Source: an uncultured bacterium
GTDB taxonomy: Bacteria > Bacteroidota > Bacteroidia > Chitinophagales > Chitinophagaceae
DNA length: 64,000 nt
Direction: 5' to 3'
Assembly: GCA_903920455.1 (NCBI GenBank)
Contig: CAIXLY010000025.1
Span: 57,323 to 121,322, forward strand
Of this stretch, positions 1 through 8,611 are shown one piece after another (positions within the stretch are counted from its first letter, which is position 1; each line of letters starts with the position of its first letter). The notes beneath the pieces were generated by a model. That model was not told the origin of the DNA. It saw only the letters and a program-made list of their open reading frames with translations, and made no database searches. Made by a program: the position numbers and the translations under genes.

Positions 1-237
1 TGTGTATAGTCCAGTTTTGTAGCCAGCATGCTGAAATATTGCCGCGACCATATGGCTTACTGAACCCTTGCCATTGGTGCCAGCAATATGAATTGAAGGA
101 AAGGTTTTTTCTGGGTTGCCCAATGCTTTGCAGATAGCAATTGTATTGCTTAGGTCAGTTTTTAGCGCCGCATGTCCAATTTTACTGAACATAGGCAGTT
201 TGGTGTAGAGGTACTCCAGGCATTCGGGATAATTCAT
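1..237 (-). CDS. folC: Folylpolyglutamate/dihydrofolate synthase, N-terminal part
   Basis: Only the first 79 codons lie in the window; the gene runs off the left edge. The reading begins MNYPECLEYLYTKLPMF and contains HIAGTNGKGSVSHM at about residues 49-62. This is the P-loop signature of FolC and Mur-ligase-type enzymes, which add glutamate to folates using ATP in the cytoplasm. The ATG at 237 is supported by the usual short N-terminal helix before the P-loop. A reverse-strand TATCTTTG box at 249-242 ends only four bases before the ATG, so the mRNA may have almost no leader. It is divergent from the glycosyltransferase gene at 274. Confidence 0.85.
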   Translation of the reverse strand, partial: MNYPECLEYLYTKLPMFSKIGHAALKTDLSNTIAICKALGNPEKTFPSIHIAGTNGKGSVSHMVAAIFQHAGYKTGLYT

Positions 238-273
238 GATACAAAGATATTGATGTCTTTTTGTTAAAAACCG

Positions 274-1449
274 ATGGATAAAATATCCTTTATCGGAGGG
301 CCGGTTCCCCTTCCCTTGTTTATCTTTGTGCACATGAGTATTTTGTTGTGGGTTCCCCTATCGTTATTTTCTCTTTTAACGGTTATTCAGCTTTATTATT
401 ACATTAGGTATTTTAGGCTTCTTGCTTTTTATAAAAACAAGGGTATTGATGCTCAAATGGAGCATGCTGTAAGTGTAATTGTCTGTGCTAGAGACGAAGC
501 AGATGAGATAGAAGTCAATCTTCCCGGGATTTTGGTTCAATCCTACAGGAGTACCCATGAAATCGTTGTCGTGAATGATAATTCTCATGATGACACTAAG
601 TATCTCTTAGAGGGACTGTATAAACAATTCAAGCAGCTCCATATTCTAGAGTTAAAGCAGGAGGCTGTTCATATTCCGGGAAAAAAATTCCCACTGTCCA
701 TGGGCATTAAGGCAGCTAAGTATGAATTGCTTTTGTTGACTGATGCAGACTGTGTTCCCGCATCTGAACATTGGCTAAAGAAAATGCAGGATGCATTTGC
801 TCCTGGCATTGAGATTGTGCTTGGATATGGAGCCTATAAAAAGAAACCGGGAATTCTCAACAAACTCGTGCGCTTTGATGCTTTTCATACCGCTATTCAA
901 TATTTGTCATCAGCGCTTGGTGGTAAGCCTTACATGGGGGTGGGAAGAAATCTGGCTTATAAAAAAGAGCTTTTCTTTAGGCACAAGGGCTTTGCCACGC
1001 ACCATCATTTTTCTGGTGGAGATGATGATCTTTTTGTCAATGGGGCTTCTACCCGCACCAATACTGCAGTAGTTATTGATGCGGATGCGTTTACCTATTC
1101 CTCCGCGCCATCCTCATGGAATGAGTGGGTTGTTCAAAAGGAAAGGCACAATACCGCTGGCAAATATTACAAGGGGAAGGACCGCTGGCGTTTGGGTTGC
1201 TATATTGTCTCTCATTTTCTTTATTATCCTGTTTTTTTCGCTGCTCTTTTCACTTTTGATTGGCGTTGGGTGTTGGCAATCTTTTTATGTAGGATGTTGA
1301 CGCAGGGTATTGTTTTTGGTCGTGCTATGAAAAAGTTGGGCGAATCTGATTTGCTCCCTTTTTACTGGATTTGGGATTTTTGGATGTTTTTTTATTATTT
1401 CATTTTTGTTTCCTCTCTATGGAAAAAACCAAAGGCTCAATGGAACTAA
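274..1449 (+). CDS. Membrane glycosyltransferase, family 2
   Basis: A 391-residue GT2-type enzyme expected to sit in the inner membrane and move a sugar from a nucleotide donor to a lipid or glycan acceptor. Visible parts are a membrane segment at about 22-45, the GT-A fold start (VSVIVCARDEADEIEVNL, 66-83), VNDNSHDDT near 100-108, the metal-binding DAD at 157-159, GGDDD at 248-252 as the likely catalytic acid region, and QKERH at 288-292 in place of QxxRW. Two or three further hydrophobic helices lie after residue 310. An internal ATG (residue 21) is a possible alternative start. The 3' end overlaps rsmG by 10 bases, suggesting co-transcription. The substrate cannot be told from sequence. 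Confidence 0.8.
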   Translation: MDKISFIGGPVPLPLFIFVHMSILLWVPLSLFSLLTVIQLYYYIRYFRLLAFYKNKGIDAQMEHAVSVIVCARDEADEIEVNLPGILVQSYRSTHEIVVVNDNSHDDTKYLLEGLYKQFKQLHILELKQEAVHIPGKKFPLSMGIKAAKYELLLLTDADCVPASEHWLKKMQDAFAPGIEIVLGYGAYKKKPGILNKLVRFDAFHTAIQYLSSALGGKPYMGVGRNLAYKKELFFRHKGFATHHHFSGGDDDLFVNGASTRTNTAVVIDADAFTYSSAPSSWNEWVVQKERHNTAGKYYKGKDRWRLGCYIVSHFLYYPVFFAALFTFDWRWVLAIFLCRMLTQGIVFGRAMKKLGESDLLPFYWIWDFWMFFYYFIFVSSLWKKPKAQWN

Positions 1450-2066
1450 TTCAAAAGTATTTTGGTGATTTCTCTGAGAAGCAGTTGGGTCAGTTAGCTC
1501 AGCTTGAGGACTTATATCATGTGTGGAATGAAAAAATAAATGTGGTCTCCCGCAAAGACATCAATTCTTTATATGAAAAGCATGTGCTTCACTCTCTCTC
1601 AATTGCTGCCCAGTATTCTTTTGCAGATGGAATCCAAGTGATCGATATCGGCACAGGAGGGGGCTTCCCCGGTATTCCATTGGCCATATTCTTTCCTGAA
1701 GTAGAGTTTCATTTGGTAGATTCAATAGCAAAAAAGATAAAAGTGGTAGAGGCGGTGGCCGAGGAAATTGGACTAAAAAATGTAACAACCGCGCACACTC
1801 GGGCGGAAGACATCAAGAGTCGAAAGTTTGACTTTGCTGTATCCAGGGCCGTTGCCCCTTTAAAAGACCTTTGGCGTTGGAGTAAGCCCCTTCTTAGAAA
1901 TGAAAAGAAAATGGAGGATTTGAAAAATGGTTTGATCTGCCTAAAGGGAGGAGATCTTACTTTGGAAATAGCGGATTCGTTGCTCAGGCCTTATGTTCAG
2001 GATATTTACTCCTTGTTTCCAGAGGTTTATTTCGAGCAAAAATATATCATATATGTGCCTATCTGA
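1440..2066 (+). CDS. rsmG: 16S rRNA (guanine-N7) methyltransferase
   Basis: RsmG (GidB) methylates G527 of 16S rRNA (E. coli numbering) using SAM. The SAM-binding loop IDIGTGGGFPGIPLA is at about 69-83. It is followed by VDSIAKKIKVVEAVAEEIGL and by SRAVAPL, both typical of the family. I chose the ATG at 1440, which gives 208 residues, the normal family length. An upstream in-frame ATG at 1419 would add only a short unconserved tail inside the glycosyltransferase gene. The start overlaps the end of that gene. No Shine-Dalgarno sequence is visible. Confidence 0.9.
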   Translation: MELIQKYFGDFSEKQLGQLAQLEDLYHVWNEKINVVSRKDINSLYEKHVLHSLSIAAQYSFADGIQVIDIGTGGGFPGIPLAIFFPEVEFHLVDSIAKKIKVVEAVAEEIGLKNVTTAHTRAEDIKSRKFDFAVSRAVAPLKDLWRWSKPLLRNEKKMEDLKNGLICLKGGDLTLEIADSLLRPYVQDIYSLFPEVYFEQKYIIYVPI

Positions 2067-2152
2067 TAAAGTGATAAAACGTATTAAATCTCCTCTATTT
2101 CCTAGAACTTTCTCCATTCACGTGTGTTTAATCTAATATTGGATCAGAATAC

Positions 2153-2797
2153 ATGGAAAACAATATTAAGGTAAGTGTAGTAGAGGATAACCATTTCATC
2201 CGTTCAGCATTAGAGCATGTCATTCAGGGGGCAAAGGGGTATGATGTGGTCGGTTTATATGCTTCGGCGGAAGAGGCAGTAGACAAAATGCCTAAGGAAC
2301 AGCCTGATGTTGTGCTTATGGACATCAACATGGGGAAAATGAATGGCATCGAGGCAGTAAGAATTTTGAAATTGCGTTGTCCTGAAATCCTTTTCATGAT
2401 GTGTACCATTTATGAGGATGATGAAAAAATATTTGAAGCACTTGCTGCAGGGGCAAGTGGTTATATCTTAAAAAAAACCAAGCCTGCAGACATGATTGCT
2501 GCAATCAAAGATTTATATGAGGGTGGGGCACCAATGACCAGTCAGATTGCCCATAAGGTAGTGGCTAGTTTTAGAAAAAAAGAAGAAACACGGGATCAGC
2601 TCATTGAACAATTATCAACCAGAGAGTATGAGATTCTTGAGTTATTGGTGAGGGGAAGGTTATACAAAGAGATTGCATCGGCTCTTGAAATATCACAGGA
2701 AACTGTTCGAAAGCATGTCTACAATGTCTACAAAAAGCTGCACATTAATAATCGGGTAGAGGCTTATAATAAATATTATGGTAGCAATGGGGGGTGA
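2153..2797 (+). CDS. Response regulator, NarL/FixJ type
   Basis: A 214-residue DNA-binding response regulator. The receiver domain (about 5-125) has the acidic pair E11-D12, the phospho-acceptor D57 in VVLMDINMG, and the conserved lysine in YILKKTKPADM. The C-terminal LuxR-type helix-turn-helix begins at LSTREYEILELLVRGRLYKE and includes ETVRKHVYNVYKKLHI. It should bind DNA as a dimer when phosphorylated. No histidine kinase lies beside it; its convergent neighbour is an HPt-like protein only 14 bases away, which may be part of the same relay. Targets are unknown. Confidence 0.88.
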   Translation: MENNIKVSVVEDNHFIRSALEHVIQGAKGYDVVGLYASAEEAVDKMPKEQPDVVLMDINMGKMNGIEAVRILKLRCPEILFMMCTIYEDDEKIFEALAAGASGYILKKTKPADMIAAIKDLYEGGAPMTSQIAHKVVASFRKKEETRDQLIEQLSTREYEILELLVRGRLYKEIASALEISQETVRKHVYNVYKKLHINNRVEAYNKYYGSNGG

Positions 2798-2811
2798 AAT
2801 CTTTTCATCAC

Positions 2812-3147
2812 TTAAATAGAACTCAAAAATTGTTTCACCGTTGCAATTTGGTTATTTGATTCCTGAATGAGTGAGACTAGTCCCTCATCCTCCTCCGAAA
2901 TGGCAATACCTAATTTCACCTTAGCCAATATTTCTTCATATTGTTCAAGTAGCTCATCCATTTCAAATATCACAAGGCTCGGCTTTATTTTATGCAACGC
3001 GAATTGAACTTGCCCCATTTGGCTGGGAGATGTGATTGATGAAAATAATTCTTTGAATGTTTCAAGGTCATTTAAAAAGATCGATGCAATTCTTCTATTC
3101 ATAACAGGATCCTTGCCTGTCATATTATTCAATCTCTTGAATTCCAT
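2812..3147 (-). CDS. HPt-like (histidine phosphotransfer) protein
   Basis: A 111-residue, mostly helical cytoplasmic protein. FALHKIKPSLVIFEMDEL (about 49-66) resembles the HPt signature AHxLKGxA/S, with H52 as the possible phospho-accepting histidine; the usual glycine after the lysine is a proline here. The flanking helices (RRIASIFLNDLETFKELF before, LLEQYEEILAKVKLG after) match the four-helix HPt plan. A free HPt domain would shuttle phosphoryl groups between a hybrid kinase and a response regulator, and the convergent response regulator next door is the obvious candidate. The family call is by pattern only. Confidence 0.6.
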   Translation of the reverse strand: MEFKRLNNMTGKDPVMNRRIASIFLNDLETFKELFSSITSPSQMGQVQFALHKIKPSLVIFEMDELLEQYEEILAKVKLGIAISEEDEGLVSLIQESNNQIATVKQFLSSI

Positions 3148-3254
3148 AATGTTGTATTGTTGGGTATTGGTTTTTTAGCAATTAATTTTGCTGGACTGGA
3201 TTTTTGGAAAGCAAATTTATGAATTCTAACGAAGACTTGAGTTTTCATTTGCTT

Positions 3255-3899
3255 TTACGATAGCATGCGCTCTACTGCATTGTCATTCAGCTGTTTAAAG
3301 TCTTTGTAGTAGCCCCCTATGCCTATGAAATGAATAGGCTGCAGTATACAGATGAAGTGATCTGATATTTCTCGCATGGTTAGAGCTGTGTTTGAAGGAC
3401 AAACTGGAGTGGCAATGATTATTTGCCTCACGCCAACACTCCTCATCTCTTTTGCTGCAAGTTTGAGACAGGCTCCAGTTGCAACACCATCATCTACAAG
3501 TATAACGACTTTATGCTTCAATTCAGTTGGCTTGTATTCATGGCCAAACTTCTTTTTCATTTCATCAATTCTTGACTTCGCTTTGCTTATTTTTTCTTGA
3601 ACATATTTCTCTGATACCTGTTCTTTGTCGCTAATTAATTCATCATGCTCACTTACTGCCCCAATAGCATATTCTTCATTTGCTGGGTGTCCAATTTTTC
3701 TTACAAAGCATAGCCTGAGTGGAATGTTTAGTTCTATTGCAATCACATTGCCAACAGGAACTCCACCGCGAGGCAATGCGATGACGAAGTCAGCCTTTAA
3801 TCTCTTCTTTTTAATCTCAGCAGCCAATTGCATTCCGGCTTCTTCTCTATTATCGAATGGCATTTCATCATCGGAAACGAGTGATATTTCGTTATCCAT
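3255..3899 (-). CDS. Phosphoribosyltransferase-family protein
   Basis: A 214-residue protein of the type I phosphoribosyltransferase fold. The PRPP-binding motif VVILVDDGVATGA is at 131-143, preceded by the PPi loop region VIALPRGGVPVG (39-50) and followed by a hood-like segment. Proteins of this subgroup are usually annotated as putative phosphoribosyltransferases and are often found with stress-related genes; the substrate is not established. It starts two bases after the stop of the flavin-binding protein upstream, so the two are almost surely one transcript. Confidence 0.8.
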   Translation of the reverse strand: MDNEISLVSDDEMPFDNREEAGMQLAAEIKKKRLKADFVIALPRGGVPVGNVIAIELNIPLRLCFVRKIGHPANEEYAIGAVSEHDELISDKEQVSEKYVQEKISKAKSRIDEMKKKFGHEYKPTELKHKVVILVDDGVATGACLKLAAKEMRSVGVRQIIIATPVCPSNTALTMREISDHFICILQPIHFIGIGGYYKDFKQLNDNAVERMLS

Positions 3900-3901
3900 T
3901 A

Positions 3902-4357
3902 CTAGATTTTTTGGTACCTGCCGCTTTTTTCATTGATTTTAATCAGGAACATGATTGGTTTTATTCTATGTTCATCAGCCAGTTCATGGCCTTGGCCCTC
4001 ATCATGCTCGTGTTGGTGAATAGCTGAGTTTGTCATGAAGGGTAGTATCTTATTAGTCATCATTTCACGGACCCTCTTTTCAGAGGCCCCAATCTGCTCT
4101 TCAAATTGTCCAAATATTAATACACTCTGCCAAGTTGAAGTGTTGTTGGTGATGTCTACCTGAAAGCAGACATTGGGATTGTCTCGCATCAGTTCGATTT
4201 TTTTCCCTTCGAAAGATTGCCCATATATATTTTCCCCGTCATAGGTATAAATAACTGGAACAACATAAGGGTGGTTCTTGGAGCAACATGCAAGATGGCC
4301 AATAGCCTGACTTGAAAGTACATTGTTGATTTCTTGTTCGTTGAGTTCTCCTGTCAT
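3902..4357 (-). CDS. Pyridoxamine 5'-phosphate oxidase-like flavin-binding protein
   Basis: A 151-residue split-barrel protein. NVLSSQAIGHLACCSKNHPYVVPVIYTYDG is typical of the PPOX/NimA-like group that binds FMN or a related cofactor; LMRDNPNVCFQVD and TWQSVLIFGQFE fit the later strands. The His/Asp/Glu-rich stretch HQHEHDEGQGHE around 117-128 is unusual and could bind metal. Relatives include nitroimidazole reductases and general stress flavoproteins, but the substrate here is unknown. It lies directly upstream of the phosphoribosyltransferase gene (2-base gap) and downstream of the DUF2256 gene. Confidence 0.75.
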   Translation of the reverse strand: MTGELNEQEINNVLSSQAIGHLACCSKNHPYVVPVIYTYDGENIYGQSFEGKKIELMRDNPNVCFQVDITNNTSTWQSVLIFGQFEEQIGASEKRVREMMTNKILPFMTNSAIHQHEHDEGQGHELADEHRIKPIMFLIKINEKSGRYQKI

Positions 4358-4433
4358 AGATCACTTTTGTTTAGTGAATCTAGCCATGAGTTTAGGCTCG
4401 TTGGATGATGCAGGTCAGTTTATTTGATGATTA

Positions 4434-4583
4434 TTATTTCTTTGACCTGCACTTGTCGCTACAATAGAGTACTTCCTCCCAGCATCGTTCCCATTTCTTT
4501 CTCCAAGAAAATGGTCTTCCGCATTGCTTGCATATCTTTTGGGGGAGATTTTGTTTTTTAATATTTTTTTTTGTGGCTGCCAT
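4434..4583 (-). CDS. DUF2256 small Cys-rich protein
   Basis: A 49-residue gene. Translation from the reverse-strand ATG at 4583 gives [19 protein letters not shown] followed by [16 protein letters not shown] and [12 protein letters not shown]. The four cysteines in CxxC...CxxxC form, with GRPFxWRKKW between them, are the DUF2256 signature; a small zinc site is likely. Its role is unknown, although relatives are often found near photolyase or cryptochrome genes. It starts two bases after the stop of the phospholipase D-like gene, so it is probably translated from the same mRNA. Confidence 0.82.
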   Translation of the reverse strand: MAATKKNIKKQNLPQKICKQCGRPFSWRKKWERCWEEVLYCSDKCRSKK

Positions 4584-4585
4584 TG

Positions 4586-5773
4586 TCAGGATGAACTTGT
4601 TCTTTTTTGTTTAGTAAAGTAAAAGGTGAAAAGGGTGAACAAAAAGCGAACGGTTTCGTAAGAAACCCACTGGGCCAGTCGTTCAATTGCGCCGAATGAT
4701 CTGATTACCGTCAGGGGCATTACCCTCACACAGTCGTTTTGGATAATTGAATTGAAGGTATTGTAAACATGTGCTGCAAAAACTGGGTCTTCAACATCCA
4801 AGTTGAGTTCTATACTGGCTAATGCGCTGATGTCATTGATATTGTAAGACCCAATCGTTACAATACGACTATCGCTTATGGCTACTTTCCCATGAAGGAT
4901 ATTGTGTCTGTATTCATAAATCTCAATGCCATTTCGAACAGCCCATCGGTAGAGGTAGCGCTCGGCGTACTTCGCTATCCCAATATCTGAAATGCCAGCT
5001 AGGATAAGTTTAATTTTCACTCCTCGCTTTAATGCTTTTAAAATATTATGTTTAAAAAAAGAACTTGGGATAAAATAGCTGGACATGATGATGATTTCAT
5101 TTTGAGCATGCTTAAACATCTCCATATAGCTAGCCGAAATTTGATTTCTGTTCATTACCCAATCATTTCTTCTAATTCTAATTGGACAATGAAGTTCTTC
5201 TTTTGATTGGCGAATATTCTTTTTTCTATCTATATGAATTTTATCACTTGTTTTTTTTGCGTAGAAATGATTGCATAGTTTATACAATTCATATGCCGCG
5301 TCTCCCTCTACCTTGATCGCCCAGTCAAGCCATCCTGGCTCACCTGGGATATCGTTGTATTTATCAGAGATGTTAATTCCTCCTACAAGTGCTGTGCTCG
5401 CATCAGTTACCAGTATTTTATGGTGAAGTCGTCTTCCAAAATAAAAATTCCCCCCCTTAAGTATAGGTTCAAAAAGCCTCAGTTGAATGCCGCTAGCGCG
5501 GAGTTTGTTTTTAAAATGGGTGCTAAGTGCTCTTGACGCATATCCGTCCAGCAACATTTGAACTTTTACCCCTCTTGATGACGCTTCTATCAATTTGTTG
5601 GCAACAGATTCTCCTGTGCTGTCCTGCTCAAAAATGTATACCTGTAATTGTATTGATTGTTGGGCTTTTTCAATCATCTCTTCCATGATTAAAAAATATT
5701 CTTTGCCTCCACGAATCAGTGCTGGCTTATTGTTGAAAGTGTAGGTTGTTTTTATGCGACTTTGGGAGGACAT
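4586..5773 (-). CDS. Phospholipase D / cardiolipin synthase-like protein
   Basis: A 395-residue protein with two HKD motifs: H117-x-K119-x4-D124 (LHHKILVTD) followed by GGINISD, and H294-x-K296-x4-D301 (LHGKVAISD) followed by GSYNINDIS. Both halves of the PLD fold are therefore intact. It lacks the two N-terminal membrane helices of classical ClsA, so it resembles ClsB-type enzymes that make cardiolipin or transfer phosphatidyl groups at the inner membrane. The C-terminus has a hydrophobic helix followed by a Lys/Arg/Ser tail. It heads a reverse-strand run with the DUF2256 protein, flavoprotein and phosphoribosyltransferase. Confidence 0.82.
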   Translation of the reverse strand: MSSQSRIKTTYTFNNKPALIRGGKEYFLIMEEMIEKAQQSIQLQVYIFEQDSTGESVANKLIEASSRGVKVQMLLDGYASRALSTHFKNKLRASGIQLRLFEPILKGGNFYFGRRLHHKILVTDASTALVGGINISDKYNDIPGEPGWLDWAIKVEGDAAYELYKLCNHFYAKKTSDKIHIDRKKNIRQSKEELHCPIRIRRNDWVMNRNQISASYMEMFKHAQNEIIIMSSYFIPSSFFKHNILKALKRGVKIKLILAGISDIGIAKYAERYLYRWAVRNGIEIYEYRHNILHGKVAISDSRIVTIGSYNINDISALASIELNLDVEDPVFAAHVYNTFNSIIQNDCVRVMPLTVIRSFGAIERLAQWVSYETVRFLFTLFTFYFTKQKRTSSS

Positions 5774-6001
5774 GTTATTTTTTAGAAAACTATTTTATGT
5801 CAATAGGACTCAGGGTGATTTCAATCAGGCTCTCCAATGAATTTAATGCGGCATGGATTGTTCAAGACCTTGATCTAGATCTCTAATATGGTTATCCGAT
5901 GTAAAATTATTCTAAAATAATGAGCTGTAGGGTAAGCTTTTCTGGCATTCTCTTCATTTGCTTTCGTACTTTTGAGCACATTCTCAGAAGAAAGGCCGAA
6001 G

Positions 6002-8590
6002 ATGAAAAACGTTAACGATACTCCTTTAATGCAGCAACACCGGGCGATTAAGCAGAAGTACCCTGATGCAATACTTCTTTTCAGGGTTGGGGACTTTTAT
6101 GAGACATTTGGGGATGATGCTGTGAAGTCTTCTTCTGTGCTGGGTATTACCCTCACAAAAAGGAATAACGGAGCTGCGGCCTCACTTGAACTTGCCGGCT
6201 TTCCGCACCATTCGCTTGATACCTATTTGCATAAATTGGTAAAGGCTGGGTATAGGGTTGCTATTTGTGATCAATTAGAGGATCCTAAGCTTGCTAAGGG
6301 CTTGGTCAAGCGTGGCGTTACTGAAATGGTTACTCCTGGATTGGCCACACATGATAAATTATTAGAGCACAGTAGCAATAACTTTTTAGCGGGTATCCAT
6401 TTTGGAGATCATTTGAATGGAATCTCTTTCCTGGATATTTCAACTGGAGAGTTTTTTGTTGCGGAGGGAGATAATGAATACACTGAAAAATTACTTCAAA
6501 CATTTCAGCCAGCAGAGGTAATATTTCAAAAAGGGAAACAGGCTGATTTTTCCGAGCGCTTCGGTAAGCGTTTTTACACCTATTGTCTTGATTCATGGAT
6601 TTTTGACCAGCGCTATGCAGAGGAAGGTTTATTAAGGCAGTTTGGTACACATTCACTGAAAGGCTTTGGAATTGAGAACCTTACTGCAGGCATAATTTCC
6701 GCAGGCGCCATCCTTCATTATCTAACAGATACGGCTCATCCCAATAGCAATCACATCACCAGTATTCATCGCATCAATAGGGATGAATACCTCTGGATGG
6801 ATCAATTTACCATCAGGAACCTCGAGTTGGTCTATTCTCCTGTAGAGGGAGGGGCTACGTTGCTGAAGACAATCGACCGCACTGTTTCTCCAATGGGGGC
6901 AAGGTTGATGAAGCGGTGGGTGCTTATGCCGTTGGTGGATAGATCAAAAATTGAAGAGCGGCTCGACCTGGTAGCTGATATGATCAGCAACGAAGATTGG
7001 CGAGAGCGCCTTACAATGGCCATAAAGAGCTGTGGCGATATTGAGCGGTTGGTGGGTAAATTGCCGGCAAAGAAAATCGGACCTCGTGAGCTTCTTCAGT
7101 TGGCAAGAGGACTTGAGCAAGTGAATGTCATAAAATCTTATTGCACAGAGATTGTAAGTCCATATCTGACAAGGTTGGCGGATAGGCTAAATGCCTGTTC
7201 TTATATTCAAGAAAAAATATTTCGTGAGATTGCTGAAGAACCGCCAGCGATGATTCAAAAGGGCGGATATATTGCTAAAGGGGTAAGCGAGGAATTGGAC
7301 CAATACCGGGATCTTTCTACTGGCGGTAAAAATGTGCTAATAGATATTCAGCAGCGAGAAGCTGTCAATACCGGGATCAGCTCTCTCAAGATAGGATTCA
7401 ATAATGTATTTGGCTATTTCCTTGAAGTGAGCAATACGCATAAGCAAAAAGTGCCTTCTGATTGGATTCGTAAGCAGACACTAACTAGCGGGGAACGTTA
7501 TATTACTGCAGAGCTTAAGGAATACGAGGAGAAAATTATGGGAGCTGAGGATAAGATTTTTCAACTGGAGTCAGTCATCTATGATCGTATCCTAAGTGAG
7601 CTTCAGGAATTTATTCTTCCTATGCAGCAAAATGCACAGGTTATTGCAGTGCTTGATTGTATTGCGAGTTTTTCTGTGCATGCTATTCAAAACAAGTATT
7701 GTAAGCCTTTATTGCATAATGATGATGAATTGTTTATTGAAGGTGCAAGACATCCTGTGATTGAACATCTATTGCCTCCTGGGGAAAATTATGTTGCAAA
7801 TGATATTCGGCTTAATAAAGAGGAATGTCAGGTTATTATATTGACAGGCCCAAATATGAGTGGAAAGAGTGCCCTACTTAGACAAACTGCAATTATCACG
7901 TTGATGGCACATATGGGAAGTTATGTTCCTGCAATCGCCGCAAAGGTTCCTGTCACAGATAAGATTTTTACGCGAGTTGGCGCTTCTGACAACCTGAGTG
8001 GGGGCGAGTCAACATTCATGGTAGAAATGAATGAAACGGCTAGCATCATCAATAATATTTCATCCAACAGTTTGGTAATACTCGACGAAATTGGAAGAGG
8101 TACTTCCACCTACGACGGCATTTCAATTGCTTGCAGCATAGCAGAATTTCTGCACGATTCGCCGAAGCGCCCACAAACGCTTTTTGCTACTCATTACCAT
8201 GAGATGAATGAATTAGAGAATAGATTTGATCGCATAAAAAACTTTCACATTACCCACAAAGAGGTTGAAAATAAAATCATATTCCTTAGAAAGCTTGCCC
8301 CAGGAGGAAGTACCCATAGCTTTGGAATTCATGTGGCAAGAATGGCGGGTATGCCATTGGCCTTGGTCAAACGTGCGGGCGATATTCTTCGTGAGCTAGA
8401 AAAAAAGCAAGACTCATCATTTTCTTTACCTGATGTTCATGATTTGACAAACGTTCAATTGTCAATTTTTGATGCACATACTGAAGTATTTGCAGACATG
8501 CGAAAAATGTTGGAGGCTATGGATATCAATACACTTACTCCAGTAGAAGCCTTGGTGGTTCTCAGCGAAATCAAAAAAAAGTTAAGCTAA
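6002..8590 (+). CDS. mutS: DNA mismatch repair protein MutS
   Basis: MutS binds mismatches and small loops and, with MutL, starts repair. It has the mismatch-contact motif FYE in RVGDFYETFGDDA, the connector, core and clamp regions, the Walker A loop TGPNMSGKS at about 615-623, the Walker B region VILDEIGRGTSTYDG, and LFATHYHEM near the C-terminal dimerisation helix. Length (862 residues) is normal. I chose the ATG at 6002. A TTG at 5972 in the same frame overlaps a TACTTTTG promoter-like box (5968-5975) and would probably lie upstream of the transcript start. The gene is monocistronic and convergent with the cysteine desulfurase gene. Confidence 0.97.
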   Translation: MKNVNDTPLMQQHRAIKQKYPDAILLFRVGDFYETFGDDAVKSSSVLGITLTKRNNGAAASLELAGFPHHSLDTYLHKLVKAGYRVAICDQLEDPKLAKGLVKRGVTEMVTPGLATHDKLLEHSSNNFLAGIHFGDHLNGISFLDISTGEFFVAEGDNEYTEKLLQTFQPAEVIFQKGKQADFSERFGKRFYTYCLDSWIFDQRYAEEGLLRQFGTHSLKGFGIENLTAGIISAGAILHYLTDTAHPNSNHITSIHRINRDEYLWMDQFTIRNLELVYSPVEGGATLLKTIDRTVSPMGARLMKRWVLMPLVDRSKIEERLDLVADMISNEDWRERLTMAIKSCGDIERLVGKLPAKKIGPRELLQLARGLEQVNVIKSYCTEIVSPYLTRLADRLNACSYIQEKIFREIAEEPPAMIQKGGYIAKGVSEELDQYRDLSTGGKNVLIDIQQREAVNTGISSLKIGFNNVFGYFLEVSNTHKQKVPSDWIRKQTLTSGERYITAELKEYEEKIMGAEDKIFQLESVIYDRILSELQEFILPMQQNAQVIAVLDCIASFSVHAIQNKYCKPLLHNDDELFIEGARHPVIEHLLPPGENYVANDIRLNKEECQVIILTGPNMSGKSALLRQTAIITLMAHMGSYVPAIAAKVPVTDKIFTRVGASDNLSGGESTFMVEMNETASIINNISSNSLVILDEIGRGTSTYDGISIACSIAEFLHDSPKRPQTLFATHYHEMNELENRFDRIKNFHITHKEVENKIIFLRKLAPGGSTHSFGIHVARMAGMPLALVKRAGDILRELEKKQDSSFSLPDVHDLTNVQLSIFDAHTEVFADMRKMLEAMDINTLTPVEALVVLSEIKKKLS

Positions 8591-8611
8591 TTTTTCCCGT
8601 CCATCACTATG

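Noticed and set aside
5909..5924. ATTATT-CTAA-AATAAT dyad before mutS
   Set aside because: AT-only six-pair stem, expected by chance in such AT-rich DNA.
5972..6001. TTG start extending MutS by ten residues
   Set aside because: It overlaps a TACTTTTG promoter-like box, and the ATG at 6002 gives the normal N-terminus.
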